Below are positions 1 to 9,839 of a DNA stretch of 64,000 nt, piece after piece. Made by a program: the position numbers and the translations under genes. A model generated the notes under the pieces. That model had not been told where the DNA came from. It was given only the letters and a program-made list of their open reading frames with translations, and ran no database searches. The stretch lies in contig CAZVVT010000002.1 of NCBI GenBank assembly GCA_964630595.1, forward strand, positions 1-64,000, in the 5' to 3' direction. How positions within the stretch are numbered: position 1 is the first letter of the stretch; each line of letters begins with the position of its first letter. Source of the DNA: CAZVVT01 sp964630595. Lineage in GTDB: Bacteria > Chlamydiota > Chlamydiia > Chlamydiales > VFKH01.

Positions 1-1040
1 CTCGATGCGCTTGGCTTCGTCCTTGATTCCATAATTTTCGATGTATTGGGAGACCTCGCCACCGTGTTGCTGCGCCGCTACCTTCGCTATCTCAAAGAGC
101 TTATCTGGGTCTGTGATACCATACTTTTCGATGTGTTGTGAGGCTTCTCCGTTTTCCACAACCGCCAACTTGGCGATCTCGAAGAGAGCAGCTTGGTCTT
201 TGATCCCGTAATTTTTGATGAATATAGAGACTCCCCATCCGCTTCCCGCAGCCGCCAGCTTGGCGATCTCGAAGAGTTGGTTCGGGTTTGTGATTCCATA
301 ATTTTCGATGTATCGGGAGACCGCGCTGCCGTTTTTCTGCGCCGCTAGCTTCGCTATCTCGAAGAGATTATCTGGGTCTGTGATACCATACTTTCCGATG
401 TCTTGTGAGACTTCTCCGTTTTCCGCAGCTGCCAGCTTGGCGATCTCGAAGAGAGCAGCTTGGTCTTTGATCCCGTAATTTCCGATGAGTCGAGAGACTT
501 CCCACCCGCCTTTCTGCGCCGCCAACTTTGCTATCTCGATGCGCTTGGCTTCGTCCTTGATTCCATAATTTTCGATGTATTGGGAGACTCCTCCTCCTCT
601 TGCCGCAGCTGCAAGCTTGGCGATCTCGAAGAGTGTGTCCGGGTTTGTGATCCCGTAATTTCCGATGAATTCAGAGACTTTCCACCCGCCTTTCTGCGCC
701 GCCAACTTTGCTATCTCGATGCGCTTGGCTTCGTCCTCGATTCCATAATTTTTGATGAACTCAGAGATTCCATCCCCGCCTTTCAAAGCTGCCAGCTTAG
801 CGATCTCGAAGAGTTTGCCTGGGTCTGTGATCCCGTAATTTCTGATGTGTCGGGAGACCTCCGCTCCATTTCGCACAGCCGCCAGCTTCGCTATCTCAAA
901 GAGTTTACCTGGGTCTGTGATCCCGTAATTTCCGATGAATTCAGAGACCCATCCACCTTCTTTGATCGCCCGCTTGGCAATCTCAATGAGAGCGGCTTGG
1001 TTTGTGATGCCATAACTTCGAATATTCTTAGACACCTCGC
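1..1040. repeat. Tandem DNA repeat array, about 87-90 bp period, 12 units
   Basis: The repeats encode the solenoid of the minus-strand protein. Unit lengths alternate between 87 and 90 bp, always whole codons. There is also a longer period: positions 1-54 and 535-588 are identical over 54 bases, 534 bp (six units) apart, and a close relative of the same segment begins at about 715, 180 bp (two units) away. This nesting points to growth by segmental duplication, not by one-unit steps alone. Confidence 0.9.
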
Positions 1041-1401
1041 CTGGATCGCGTTTAACATCCAGCTTGGCCCGTTCAAATGCTGCAGATTCAGTAGGCGTCA
1101 TGTCCGACAACCTCGCCTCATCCACAGTGCCGGTCGATACGGGCGACGCGTCTTCGACGGGCTCTTCTCTCATGAGGCGCGCGATCTGCTCTTCCGAAAG
1201 CTTTAACCGATTGAAGAGAACACGATGTTCTTCCGGAGTTAATTTACGATAACTCGCTGCTGCAGCGGCTCCACCGCCAAGTGCTCCCTTAGCCAACGCA
1301 ACAATACGTCCATCTACGTTGTATAAACCAGTAGTTGTCGGGCTACGACAAAACTTCTCCCAACCCTCCGGATAAGGTGTTGCACTTCCATCAATAACCA
1401 T
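1..1401 (-). CDS. Tandem-repeat protein (29-30 aa helical repeats), C-terminus beyond window
   Basis: An uninterrupted reading frame runs on the minus strand from an ATG at 1401 through position 1, giving 467 codons and no stop, so the C-terminus lies outside the window. Residues 1 to about 120 are unique. After that come twelve repeats of 29-30 residues with consensus VSxxIxNYGIxDxxxLFEIA followed by KLAAxxxGG; the twelfth is cut by the window edge. The pattern predicts two short helices per unit and a solenoid, probably a protein-binding scaffold. No signal peptide is evident. It is divergently transcribed from the gene at 1459 across a 57-bp spacer. The plus strand here also carries a long open frame, which is a by-product of the repeats. 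I recall similar YGIKD-type repeats in other environmental chlamydiae but cannot name a family. Function unknown. Confidence 0.85.
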   Translation of the reverse strand, partial: MVIDGSATPYPEGWEKFCRSPTTTGLYNVDGRIVALAKGALGGGAAAAASYRKLTPEEHRVLFNRLKLSEEQIARLMREEPVEDASPVSTGTVDEARLSDMTPTESAAFERAKLDVKRDPGEVSKNIRSYGITNQAALIEIAKRAIKEGGWVSEFIGNYGITDPGKLFEIAKLAAVRNGAEVSRHIRNYGITDPGKLFEIAKLAALKGGDGISEFIKNYGIEDEAKRIEIAKLAAQKGGWKVSEFIGNYGITNPDTLFEIAKLAAAARGGGVSQYIENYGIKDEAKRIEIAKLAAQKGGWEVSRLIGNYGIKDQAALFEIAKLAAAENGEVSQDIGKYGITDPDNLFEIAKLAAQKNGSAVSRYIENYGITNPNQLFEIAKLAAAGSGWGVSIFIKNYGIKDQAALFEIAKLAVVENGEASQHIEKYGITDPDKLFEIAKVAAQQHGGEVSQYIENYGIKDEAKRIE

Positions 1402-1458
1402 GAAGACCGAGGAATATCATAATCTAAGTTTATGTTATAGTTCGAACGCCCCTAGTTT

Positions 1459-2946
1459 ATGATTTCCTTACTTCTTACCAGCGCCCTTTTGCTCTCCCCT
1501 CCTGAACGGGCGGCGCTCTATAAAGCCATCGATCCCTACAACGTCAACCAGCTCTGCGCCTACCATGAGCTCTTTGCCGATACAGCCGAAGGCCAGCAGG
1601 CGCTGCAGCGCGCCATGACCCTACTGGGCGGACAGATCGGCCAATCCTCCTTTAACTCTGGCGATCTTCATGAGCTCGTCGAGTTCGTCGCCTTTCGCAA
1701 AGGGTCGGGCGCCTCTTTGGATGAGAGCACACTACAGTGGGTGGAGAAGCTGGGCGCGCGTCTGGGCAACCGCACGCTGAAAGGACGATCCGTCACTACT
1801 CTTGAAGAGGTTGTTGCTTTAGAGCCTCACGAGGTCGACATCGGCCGCGCGACGGCGATTGCACAAGGCGATGGCAAAATCCGCGAACTGGAAGCAACGC
1901 TCGACCTTCTCGCTCTGCGCGCTTTAGCCAAACTGCAGCCCTATGGGGGGCTAAACGCCTCGGATCAGCGCAAGATCAATGCGATCAACGAGGTGCTCTA
2001 CTTCGAGCTGAGTCTGCGCTACCCTCCCTTGAGCGATAAGGAGAAGTATGGCTACTCCTCCGTCTCGCAAATTCTCGACAGCAGAAAGGGGATTTGCATG
2101 GGCACCTCTCTGCTTTATCTGTGCATTGGGCAACGCCTCAACCTCGAACTTGAAGCCGTCACGCCGCCCGGCCACATCTACGTCCGCACGAAGGAAATCA
2201 ACATCGAAACCACGGCGCGCGGGATCAATGTCGCGGGTCGCAACTACGAGAGCATCCATACCAAGGGGCTCAAAGTACGCACACGCAAAGAGGCGCTCGG
2301 CTGTCTCTTTGGCAACCAAGCCTTTGAGCTTGTCCGCGACGCGCGCTTCGAAGAGGCTGCCGCACAGCTGGAAAAGGCAGTGCTCTTTATGCCCGACGAC
2401 GAGGTGATGCTCCAAATGCTGGGTCTGTGCCGCATTCTCTCCGGACAGGAGGGCAAATCAAAGATCGAACAATCTCTTGCTCTTCCCACCGATGTCGAGA
2501 TCGACCACCTTACTGTTGGCGAAGACTACCTACGGGGCAATGTGGACAAGGAGGCCATCAAAGCCTACCTCCTCCCCTACGAGCCGAAAAAGAGTGCGCT
2601 GCTGCAAAAACGCGCCGCGATGACCAAAGCCCTCAAGCGCTGCCCTCGCTTCCGCGACGGCTGGCTCCAACTCGCCGAAATCAACCACGGCCTCAACCGC
2701 CCCCAAGAGGCCACCGACGCCCTCCTGCGCTACCACGCCCTCGATGCAGGCTCTGTGATGGTCGAATGCTCCCTCGCCGAACTTCTCATCGACCGCCTCC
2801 AATACTCCGCCGCCCGCACCCACCTCCTGCGCGCTCAAGAAATCCTTCAACAAGCAGGCGTACACAAAAGCCGTCAGTGGCACATGCTCTGGACCCAGCT
2901 GCAGTCGTACGACTCATCTCCCACAGAAAAATCGTATGGATCATAA
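1459..2946 (+). CDS. Transglutaminase-like / TPR protein (SirB1-type fold)
   Basis: 495 aa. The N-terminus ([12 protein letters not shown]) is hydrophobic and may be a signal peptide. Around residues 195-260 the [15 protein letters not shown] motif, followed by a PGHIYVR motif and an INIETT segment, matches the Cys-His core of the transglutaminase-like fold seen in SirB1-type proteins. The C-terminal half (about 275-480) reads as TPR-like helical pairs, for example [19 protein letters not shown] and [16 protein letters not shown]. In the family this combination is poorly characterised, so no substrate is claimed. No clear Shine-Dalgarno precedes the ATG. It ends 11 bp inside clpB, which suggests coupled translation. 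Confidence 0.75.
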   Translation: MISLLLTSALLLSPPERAALYKAIDPYNVNQLCAYHELFADTAEGQQALQRAMTLLGGQIGQSSFNSGDLHELVEFVAFRKGSGASLDESTLQWVEKLGARLGNRTLKGRSVTTLEEVVALEPHEVDIGRATAIAQGDGKIRELEATLDLLALRALAKLQPYGGLNASDQRKINAINEVLYFELSLRYPPLSDKEKYGYSSVSQILDSRKGICMGTSLLYLCIGQRLNLELEAVTPPGHIYVRTKEINIETTARGINVAGRNYESIHTKGLKVRTRKEALGCLFGNQAFELVRDARFEEAAAQLEKAVLFMPDDEVMLQMLGLCRILSGQEGKSKIEQSLALPTDVEIDHLTVGEDYLRGNVDKEAIKAYLLPYEPKKSALLQKRAAMTKALKRCPRFRDGWLQLAEINHGLNRPQEATDALLRYHALDAGSVMVECSLAELLIDRLQYSAARTHLLRAQEILQQAGVHKSRQWHMLWTQLQSYDSSPTEKSYGS

Positions 2947-5506
2947 ATTTACGGAAAGCGTGCTGCATGCGCTGCAAAGAAGCGTACAGCTGGCGCAAGA
3001 AAACAAATACACCGAAGTCAGTCCAAATGCACTGCTGTTTGCCTTTCTGGAGGATCCGGAGGGGTACTTCGCCTCCTTTTTTGCAAGCCACAAATTGGAT
3101 GTGGCAAAGTTGGTGCAGGAGCTAAAAGGAGCGCTGGATAAGCAGGCGCGCTTTGCCGATGGTGGACAGCCTGCGCTTTCGCCCCGCTTGCAGCAGATCA
3201 TCAATAACGCTTTGGCTAAGGCGAAGAGCTGGGGAGATACCTATACCGCTTCAGATCACTTTCTGGCAGCCTTTTGGGAGAGTGCGGAAGAGCCCCTTGC
3301 ATCCTTTAAAAAGGGTGTTACAATCGATGCTGAAAAGCAGATCAAAGAGATACGAGGAGGCGAGAAAATGGAATCGGAGAATGCAGAAGCTGGCCTGAAT
3401 GCCTTAAAGAAATATTGCCGCAATTTGACGGAGGCGGCACGCGAGGGCAAACTCGATCCCGTGATCGGCCGCGATGAGGAGATTCAGCGCACAATTCAGG
3501 TCTTAAGTCGCAGGACGAAGAACAATCCCTTATTGATCGGCGAGCCAGGTGTAGGAAAGACAGCGATTGCCGAGGGGCTGGCAGGACGCATTATTGCAGG
3601 CGATGTGCCGGAGTCGCTGAAAGGCAAACAGCTTTATGCACTCGATATGGGGGCGTTGATTGCCGGTACGAAGTACCGCGGCGAATTCGAAGAGCGGTTG
3701 AAGGGCATTCTCAAAGAGGTGGAGAAGGGCGAAGGGCAGATCATTCTTTTCATCGACGAGGTGCACACACTGATCGGCGCAGGCGGCGGCGACGGGGCGA
3801 TGGATGCGGCCAATCTGCTCAAACCAGCGCTGGCACGCGGCACGCTGCACTGTATTGGCGCGACAACGCTGAATGAATACCAGAAACACATCGAAAAAGA
3901 TCCCGCTCTCGAGCGCCGCTTCCAGCCCGTGTTGGTCAAAGAGCCGACTCCGGAGGATGCCATTGCTATTTTGCGCGGTTTGAGGGAACGCTATGAAAAC
4001 TTCCACGGTGTGCGCATTACCGAAGATGCATTGACCGCCGCTGTGATGCTGTCGCACCGCTACATCTCCGACCGCTTTCTGCCCGATAAGGCCATTGACC
4101 TGATCGACGAGGCAGCAAGCCTTATCCGCATGCAGATGGGCTCCCGTCCTTTGGTGGTGGATCGCAAAGAGCGCGAGCTGTCCAGCCTTCTTGTGAAGCA
4201 AGAGGGGCTCAAACGGGAGGAGAACAGCAAGCCCGAACTCGAAAAGTTGGCCAAAGAGATCGCCCACGTGCGCGAGGAGCTCTCCGTCCTCAAGTCTCGT
4301 TGGGAAGAGGAAAAGAAGGCTTTGGTTGTCGTCAAAGAGAAGAAGACCGAGCTGGAAAAGTTAAAAACTCAAGAGGCGGAAGCCGAGCGCATGTCCGACT
4401 ACAACAAGGTCGCTGAGATCCGCTACAGCAAACTGCCCAAGCTGAAAGAGGAAATTGCCGGATTAGAAAAGGGACTTGCCTCCAAAGATGCGCGCATGCT
4501 GAAGGAGGAGGTCGACGAGCACCTCATTGCAGAGATTGTGTCGAAATGGACCGGTATTCCCGTCACCAAGATGCTGCAGGGCGAGGCGAAGAAATTGCTA
4601 CACCTCGAGCAGACTTTGGAAAAACGAGTGGTGGGCCAAGATATGGCTGTAACGGCTGTTGCAGAGGCCATTCGCCGTTCGCGTGCAGGTCTGCAAGACC
4701 CTCATCGCCCCATTGGCGTCTTTCTCTTCCTCGGTCCCACAGGAGTTGGTAAGACCGAATTGGCTAAGGCGATCGCAGAGCAGCTCTTCAACCAAGAAGA
4801 TGCCATTATCCGCCTCGACATGTCGGAGTATATGGAGAAACACTCTGTTTCACGTCTGATCGGCTCTCCTCCCGGCTATGTCGGCTACGACGAGGGAGGG
4901 CAGCTCACAGAGGCGCTGCGCCGACGCCCCTATTCTGTGGTTCTCCTCGACGAGGTGGAAAAGGCGCACTCCGATGTCTTCAATATTCTGCTGCAGATTT
5001 TCGATGATGGCCGCATCACCGACAGCAAGGGACGCGTGGTGAACTGCAAAAATGCGCTCTTCATCATGACCTCCAACCTCGGTTCAGCAGCTCTTCTCGA
5101 GCGTGCTGAAAAATCCAGCAAGACGCTGACAAAAGAAGAGATCTTGAAATTGGTCGATCCTGTTCTCAAGAGCCACTTTCGTCCGGAATTCCTCAACCGC
5201 ATTGATGAGATCCTCCCCTTCCTGCCTCTTCAAGAAAGCGAGATGGAGAAAATCGTGGCGATTCAACTCGAGGGCGTCAAAAAACGACTCCACGATCGCG
5301 ATATTCAGCTCCATTGGTCGAAAGAACTACTTGCTCATTTGGCAAAAGAGGGCTACGACGCCGCTTTTGGCGCGCGCCCCCTCAAACGTCTGATCCAGCA
5401 AACCATCGTCAATCCCCTTTCCAACGAAATTTTGGAAGGAAAGATCGGCGCGGGAAAAACTGTGAACCTCAAAGTGAGTGGTAAAGGCGAAATAGTTGTG
5501 AATTAA
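2936..5506 (+). CDS. clpB: ATP-dependent chaperone ClpB
   Basis: 856 aa, nearly the E. coli length. ClpB is a hexameric AAA+ disaggregase that works with DnaK to dissolve protein aggregates in the cytoplasm. The N-terminal Clp domain occupies about residues 1-145. The first nucleotide-binding domain has Walker A GEPGVGKT at about 202 and Walker [12 protein letters not shown] coiled-coil middle domain spans about 400-520. The second has Walker A GPTGVGKT at about 600, then [21 protein letters not shown], and a [10 protein letters not shown] sensor region near the C-terminus. The middle domain distinguishes it from ClpA and ClpC. Its ATG lies inside the end of the preceding gene. Confidence 0.97.
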   Translation: MDHKFTESVLHALQRSVQLAQENKYTEVSPNALLFAFLEDPEGYFASFFASHKLDVAKLVQELKGALDKQARFADGGQPALSPRLQQIINNALAKAKSWGDTYTASDHFLAAFWESAEEPLASFKKGVTIDAEKQIKEIRGGEKMESENAEAGLNALKKYCRNLTEAAREGKLDPVIGRDEEIQRTIQVLSRRTKNNPLLIGEPGVGKTAIAEGLAGRIIAGDVPESLKGKQLYALDMGALIAGTKYRGEFEERLKGILKEVEKGEGQIILFIDEVHTLIGAGGGDGAMDAANLLKPALARGTLHCIGATTLNEYQKHIEKDPALERRFQPVLVKEPTPEDAIAILRGLRERYENFHGVRITEDALTAAVMLSHRYISDRFLPDKAIDLIDEAASLIRMQMGSRPLVVDRKERELSSLLVKQEGLKREENSKPELEKLAKEIAHVREELSVLKSRWEEEKKALVVVKEKKTELEKLKTQEAEAERMSDYNKVAEIRYSKLPKLKEEIAGLEKGLASKDARMLKEEVDEHLIAEIVSKWTGIPVTKMLQGEAKKLLHLEQTLEKRVVGQDMAVTAVAEAIRRSRAGLQDPHRPIGVFLFLGPTGVGKTELAKAIAEQLFNQEDAIIRLDMSEYMEKHSVSRLIGSPPGYVGYDEGGQLTEALRRRPYSVVLLDEVEKAHSDVFNILLQIFDDGRITDSKGRVVNCKNALFIMTSNLGSAALLERAEKSSKTLTKEEILKLVDPVLKSHFRPEFLNRIDEILPFLPLQESEMEKIVAIQLEGVKKRLHDRDIQLHWSKELLAHLAKEGYDAAFGARPLKRLIQQTIVNPLSNEILEGKIGAGKTVNLKVSGKGEIVVN

Positions 5507-5537
5507 AAGATGATTCTTTACAGTCCCTTGTCGGATT

Positions 5538-6488
5538 ATGAAGCTGATCTCTTTTTTCACACTTGCATCACTCTCACTGTATGCAACCTGGGAAGTCACG
5601 GTAGGCGCTCTCTACTTGCGCCCACAGTTTGATGACCCCTACTTTGCTTTGCAAGTGCCCGTCACCAACGTTGCTTCGGGTTCTCGCGTGGCCAACCGTT
5701 TTGGCAACGATGGGGGCTATTTTGCAGCGCTCAAAAAGTACTTTCCGTGCAACCGCTCTCTCGCTCTTTCTAGCAACTATTTCGAAGCGGGCCATACCGC
5801 CTCCGTCTCTGCAGGTGCCAACAACAACCTCTTTGCTACGAAGGGGGCTCCTTCGATGTTTGCCAATACGGTTTCCAGCGCCGTCTCGAACATCAAGCTC
5901 GGCTACATCGACGCGAGCCTGCTCTTTTCCCAAGGACTGCAACCTTGCACGTGGCTTCGCAGCGATTTCCTCATTGGGCTGAAATTAGCCCGCTTCGATT
6001 TCCATGAACACGACGCCTACACCAACCTCGCCGGTGCCATGCAGTACACTGTCGACTACTATTCCCAAGCCATCGGCGGCGGCCTCGCCTTTGGCCTTGC
6101 GGCAACAGCCGACCTTTACCGCGAATGCGATTACGCCCTTGACCTGATCGCCAACACTCAGCTCGCCCCCCTGTTTGGCACGATGAGAGCGGCGAGTTTT
6201 TCGCTCAACTCCACCACAGGCGCCTCTTCCGTTACGGCGATCAATACACCACAGCTGCGCCTTCTTCCCCTTTGGGAAACCAACCTTCTACTCAGCTACA
6301 AGCTGCGCTCTACCTGTTCTTGCATCACTTTGGATGTGGGCTACAAGCTGCTCTACTTAAGCCGTTATTTTGATCGCATCAATTTCTACGGGCCCACGGC
6401 TAACGGTGCGGGTAGCGGCGTCTCTAGCGATGACTACGGCGACGTCCTTTTACAAGGCCCCTTCGCTACGCTGGGTTATATCTTCTAA
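5538..6488 (+). CDS. MOMP-like outer-membrane beta-barrel protein
   Basis: 316 aa with a signal peptide (MKLISFFTLASLSLYA), an early GALYLRPQFDD strand, and a C-terminal strand ending in Phe (FATLGYIF), the usual signature of an outer-membrane barrel. The layout (Trp-Glu-Val-Thr start after the signal, a central surface-like segment rich in Ser/Thr/Ala, paired Cys such as STCSC) resembles the MOMP-like families of Legionella, Simkania and Waddlia. The likely role is a porin; this is inferred from the barrel pattern. It stands alone after clpB, and its last 23 bp overlap the convergent gene at 6466. Confidence 0.7.
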   Translation: MKLISFFTLASLSLYATWEVTVGALYLRPQFDDPYFALQVPVTNVASGSRVANRFGNDGGYFAALKKYFPCNRSLALSSNYFEAGHTASVSAGANNNLFATKGAPSMFANTVSSAVSNIKLGYIDASLLFSQGLQPCTWLRSDFLIGLKLARFDFHEHDAYTNLAGAMQYTVDYYSQAIGGGLAFGLAATADLYRECDYALDLIANTQLAPLFGTMRAASFSLNSTTGASSVTAINTPQLRLLPLWETNLLLSYKLRSTCSCITLDVGYKLLYLSRYFDRINFYGPTANGAGSGVSSDDYGDVLLQGPFATLGYIF

Positions 6489-6936
6489 CAAGAGCGTGCG
6501 CTGTTTCCCTTGGAATGGTGTGAATACCGCCCCAAAGCATAAACGTATATGAGCCTTGCGCAGCCGCCAAACTCTGCGATGCCTGGCGTGCTGTCTCCTG
6601 AAACTCTGGATCCCCAGAGAAAATATAAACGTGCAGAACCATCAGCTCATATCCCCGGCTTTCATACAGCTGTAAACGCGCTAGTGCCTCATAAGCGGGC
6701 TTGAGCACAAGCAATTCGATGGCTGCGCAACCGCAGAATGTTTTAAAACTCGCGTTGCGCAAAAGATCGATGCCGGGAATGGGTACCCACCAACTCACAA
6801 TGTACGCCACCAAAGCCCATTGCATAACCTCCCTAACCCGCTCCGCTGTCTGACTCAGTCTAGCGGGCTCGCGCAAAAAGAGAGCCTCGTAACCTGTCAA
6901 CAAACGGCTGACCGCCCCGTCAAGTGCAAATGCCAT
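6466..6936 (-). CDS. Hypothetical protein with one or two membrane segments
   Basis: 156 aa, not recognised. A hydrophobic segment near residues 39-58 (WALVAYIVSWWVPIPGIDLL) and a second weaker one (CGCAAIELLVL) suggest membrane association. The C-terminal half (GSYTFMLWGGIHTIPRE) is more polar. The start lies 17 bp inside the end of ubiD, so translation is probably coupled and the gene likely belongs to an rpmB-ubiD transcription unit. A GGAAG element lies five bases upstream of the ATG. Its 3' end overlaps the convergent porin gene by 23 bp. Confidence 0.6.
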   Translation of the reverse strand: MAFALDGAVSRLLTGYEALFLREPARLSQTAERVREVMQWALVAYIVSWWVPIPGIDLLRNASFKTFCGCAAIELLVLKPAYEALARLQLYESRGYELMVLHVYIFSGDPEFQETARQASQSLAAAQGSYTFMLWGGIHTIPRETAHALVRRYNPA

Positions 6937-8581
6937 ACTTCTTCCACTTACTGCTGACTAATTCCTCTGTTGCTCGATCACACTCTACCGTGCCGGGATA
7001 CGAGGGCTTCATGCGAGCATCAATCACAATCGGTGCCTCGAAGGAGATGTGGTTAAAGTGCACACTTTTTCTCGCATGAATATCTCCGGCGGGATCAAAC
7101 CGCGTAAAGACGGTCCACAAAAAAGCCTCTTGTGAGGCAAGCGCTTCTTGGATCGAGTCCACCACTACCACCAGCGGCCACTGTTTGAGCTCTTCGAAAT
7201 TCTGCGGCATCTCCTGTATCACCAGGCAGCCCGGGCAGAAGGGTTTGGCATGCAAAGAACCCTCGTAGGCTGCGGGCAGTGCTCGTGGCTCGCTCATGCC
7301 CAGCAGTACAGCACGTGAGCCCTTGTTGAGCGCAGGACCGGTGTAGTCTAGCGTATCCATCGACAGGTTAGCGAAGATGTAGAGATCCTTTTTCGGATCA
7401 AAGCGCTCCAACACGGCGGTCAACGTCTGTCGAAAATTCTGTAAGTCGACAGGCTGATCGGTCACCAGCAAAAACTTGGTCAACGCCAGCTGTCCCTCTC
7501 CCAGAATACGGAAAGCCGCCCCCATCGCTTCGCGCCAGTAGCGCTCTTGTACGCGCGCAGCGCCCAGCGAATGAAATCCCGTCTCCCCATAGCTCCAAAA
7601 GTCGAGCACGCTGGGCATCGTCAAACAAAGCAGCGGCTTAAGGAGCGTTTGCAAATAGTTACCGAGGAAATAGTCCTCTTGGCGCGGCTTGCCAACCACT
7701 GTTGCCGGAAAGATCGCCCCTTCGCGCGCCCAAATCTGTTCGCAGTGAAAAACGGGAAACTCATGCGCTAAACTGTAATACCCAAAATGGTCTCCAAAGG
7801 GCCCTTCCAGGCGACGCTCTTTTGGTTTGGCCACACCATGCAGAATAAACTCTACATCGACCGGCAACCGGTGTGCCCCCACCTGCGTCAAGGGCAGCTT
7901 CTTCTCGAGCAAAAGAGAGGCAAAGAGCAACTCCGGTACATTCTCCGGCAGTGGCGCAATCGCCGATAAAATCAGCTCTGGAGGTCCTCCCAGTAGGATC
8001 GACACGGGAAGCGGCCGGTTTTCTGCTTCCGCAGCGTGGTAATGAAACCCTCCGCCCTTGGCAATCTGGAAATGTAGTCCCGTTGTTCTGCCATCATAGC
8101 GTTGAATGCGGTAGACCCCCAAATTGCCCGACTCCCCTTCCGTATAGACCAAAGGCCAGGTCAAAAAGCGGCCCCCATCTTCCGGCCAAGAGGTCGTAAA
8201 GGGCAACTCATCCAAGCTTTTCAGAGGGGTAAAGGGCGAGCGCGCGGAGGTAAATCCCGCCTTACAAAGGGAAGCGATTGTGCTGCGCTTCTTCCACAAT
8301 GTCTTGAGATCAAGCGAGCCCTTCAGCAGGTCAACAATGCGGTCCAGCCGCTTGAGTCCGCCAAAGGCGAGCTCCACGCGTTTTTCCGTGCCAAACAAGT
8401 TGGTGACGACAGGAAACGATGAACCTTTGACTTTCGTAAAGAGAAGGGCTGGGCCGCCGCGCGCAATCACCCGGCGGTGTACCTCGGCCAACTCAAGGTG
8501 AGGATCCACCTCTTCGTGGATGACCGTCAATTCGCCCTCAGCTGCAAGCTGTGAGACGAACCCTTGCAATGACCGGCTCAA
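6920..8581 (-). CDS. ubiD: UbiD-family prenylated-FMN decarboxylase
   Basis: 553 aa. UbiD enzymes use prenylated FMN, made by UbiX, to decarboxylate polyprenyl-hydroxybenzoate or related aromatic acids in quinone synthesis. The N-terminal SLQGFVSQLAAEGELTVI block, the TNLFGTEKRVELAFG segment and the EGPFGDHFGYYS motif with following His are typical of the family. Chlamydiae are thought to make menaquinone by the futalosine route, where a UbiD-like enzyme acts on a naphthoate intermediate, so that role is more likely than ubiquinone synthesis. The start is a TTG at 8581, one base after the rpmB stop, and is chosen because the N-terminus then aligns with the family. Confidence 0.88.
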   Translation of the reverse strand: MSRSLQGFVSQLAAEGELTVIHEEVDPHLELAEVHRRVIARGGPALLFTKVKGSSFPVVTNLFGTEKRVELAFGGLKRLDRIVDLLKGSLDLKTLWKKRSTIASLCKAGFTSARSPFTPLKSLDELPFTTSWPEDGGRFLTWPLVYTEGESGNLGVYRIQRYDGRTTGLHFQIAKGGGFHYHAAEAENRPLPVSILLGGPPELILSAIAPLPENVPELLFASLLLEKKLPLTQVGAHRLPVDVEFILHGVAKPKERRLEGPFGDHFGYYSLAHEFPVFHCEQIWAREGAIFPATVVGKPRQEDYFLGNYLQTLLKPLLCLTMPSVLDFWSYGETGFHSLGAARVQERYWREAMGAAFRILGEGQLALTKFLLVTDQPVDLQNFRQTLTAVLERFDPKKDLYIFANLSMDTLDYTGPALNKGSRAVLLGMSEPRALPAAYEGSLHAKPFCPGCLVIQEMPQNFEELKQWPLVVVVDSIQEALASQEAFLWTVFTRFDPAGDIHARKSVHFNHISFEAPIVIDARMKPSYPGTVECDRATEELVSSKWKKYGICT

Positions 8582-8582
8582 T

Positions 8583-8858
8583 TTAGATCTTTTGGCCTTG
8601 CGCCCGGAGATCTTTTACCACAGAGGACAAACCACGCTTCTCAATGGTGCGCATTGCAGCCATGGAAAGGCGGAGGGAGATGAAGCGATTTTCTTCTGCA
8701 AACCAGTAGCGCTTGCGCATCAAGTTGGGAAGAAAGCGACGCTTGGTCACGCCGGTAATTTTAATACCAATACCCTTCTTCTTTTTGGCAATACCACGGG
8801 TAGTGTAGGTTCTTCCACACTGGGGCTTACGACCTGTCACTTGGCATTCTTTTGTCAT
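8583..8858 (-). CDS. rpmB: 50S ribosomal protein L28
   Basis: 91 aa. The sequence opens MTKECQVTGRKPQCG and continues with KKKKGIGIKITGVTKRRF and a WFAEENRFISLRLS segment, all typical of L28 and close in form to the chlamydial protein. L28 is a structural component of the large subunit. The frame is open further upstream, but the ATG at 8858 has an AAGGA site eight bases away and gives the normal family length. It is followed after one base by ubiD, and it is divergent from the phospholipase D gene across 58 bp. Confidence 0.95.
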   Translation of the reverse strand: MTKECQVTGRKPQCGRTYTTRGIAKKKKGIGIKITGVTKRRFLPNLMRKRYWFAEENRFISLRLSMAAMRTIEKRGLSSVVKDLRAQGQKI

Positions 8859-8916
8859 GATTGGCATCCTTCGAAAAACTGCCGGCCATTTTATCATAGC
8901 CCCCCAAAAGGAGCAA

Positions 8917-9825
8917 ATGAAACGTCTTATCCCTCTCCTCCTCCTCGTTCTTGCCCTCTTTCTCGGCTGGCATCTTCTCCACCCCCGACTGCCCTCCACC
9001 GACCGCCCCATCTGCTTCTGGTCCAACCAAACCGGCGACGACCTACGCTCTGTCCTCCACGAATCCCTCTCGAGCGCAAAGGCCTCCGCCTTTATCTCCA
9101 TCTATACCTTCACGGATAAACGGCTCATTAAGGCGCTGCAGACCGTCCCCCAAGTTCGCCTTCACGCCGACAAAACCTGCAACTTAGGCCCCCTCTTTCC
9201 TCAGATCAAATATGATGACCGCTCCGGTCTTATGCACCGCAAAATCGCCGTCATTGACGACCGGCTCTGCCTGGTCGGCTCCGCTAACTTCACCCGTGAA
9301 TCGCTCCAGCTCCATGACAACCTCATCGTCGGTTTTGATAGCCCCGAACTGGCCCTGGCTCTCCAAGAAGAGCGGGCGGGCCGCTTTCACCTCCACGACC
9401 AAGAAATCGAGCTCTTCTTTCTGCCCCGCGACAAGGCCGCCCTAGACCGCCTTCTCGGCCTTATCCAGGGCGCTCAAAAAAGCCTCAAAGTAGCCATGTT
9501 TCACTTCACTCACCCGCAGCTGCTCAAGGCCGTCTTAGGCGCCAAAGTGCATAAAGAGGTCGCCCTCGACCGCGCCTCGAAGAAAGCCATCCAGCTCTTT
9601 AAGAAGGCCCACATCCCTGTCTACACAAACAAAACCACCACACTCCATCACAAATTCGCCCTCATCGATGATGAGACCCTCGCCTTCGGCTCCGCCAACT
9701 GGACGCGCAACGGCCTGCAACGCAACCGCGAAATTGTGGTGATCCTCACGCCCCTCACAGAGCAGCAAAAATCGTTCTTTGCCGACCTCTGGTCACAGCT
9801 TGCTTGCCCAGCAAAAGCGATCTGA
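8917..9825 (+). CDS. Phospholipase D family protein, membrane-anchored or exported
   Basis: 302 aa. Two HKD motifs are visible: HRKIAVIDD followed by GSANFTRES at about residue 107, and HHKFALIDDE followed by GSANWTRNG at about 244. A pair of such motifs forms one PLD active site acting through a phospho-His intermediate. The N-terminus (MKRLIPLLLLVLALFLGWHLL) is a signal peptide or anchor, so the enzyme probably works in the envelope or outside. The start at 8917 is preferred over upstream in-frame codons because AGGAG lies a few bases before it. Chlamydiae carry several PLD-like proteins, including in the plasticity zone. Substrate (lipid, cardiolipin or nucleic acid) cannot be told from sequence. 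Confidence 0.85.
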   Translation: MKRLIPLLLLVLALFLGWHLLHPRLPSTDRPICFWSNQTGDDLRSVLHESLSSAKASAFISIYTFTDKRLIKALQTVPQVRLHADKTCNLGPLFPQIKYDDRSGLMHRKIAVIDDRLCLVGSANFTRESLQLHDNLIVGFDSPELALALQEERAGRFHLHDQEIELFFLPRDKAALDRLLGLIQGAQKSLKVAMFHFTHPQLLKAVLGAKVHKEVALDRASKKAIQLFKKAHIPVYTNKTTTLHHKFALIDDETLAFGSANWTRNGLQRNREIVVILTPLTEQQKSFFADLWSQLACPAKAI

Positions 9826-9839
9826 TTCATATTGATGCC

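Noticed and set aside
1..1040. CRISPR array suspected from regular repeats
   Set aside because: Units are about 90 bp, diverged along their whole length, and stay in coding frame; there are no short identical repeats separated by unique spacers and no cas genes.
460..1206. 248-codon plus-strand open frame over the repeat array
   Set aside because: Its repeats are the antisense reading of the minus-strand solenoid gene; the minus frame is longer, unbroken to the window edge, and gives a regular helical repeat with conserved hydrophobic positions.
1430..1458. GTTCGAACGCCCC resembling a tRNA T-loop
   Set aside because: No matching acceptor, D or anticodon stems are found around it, and it lies in the 57-bp spacer between two genes.
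2427..3125. 232-codon plus frame overlapping the TPR protein and clpB
   Set aside because: Composition is Arg/Pro-rich noise, and it lies over two well-supported genes in another frame.
3530..4267. 245-codon antisense frame in clpB
   Set aside because: No motif, and it lies wholly inside the clpB AAA+ region.
9804..9839. Upstream TTG start extending dapB
   Set aside because: The added residues lie over the end of the previous gene and precede the first Rossmann strand without any family support; ATG 9840 fits.
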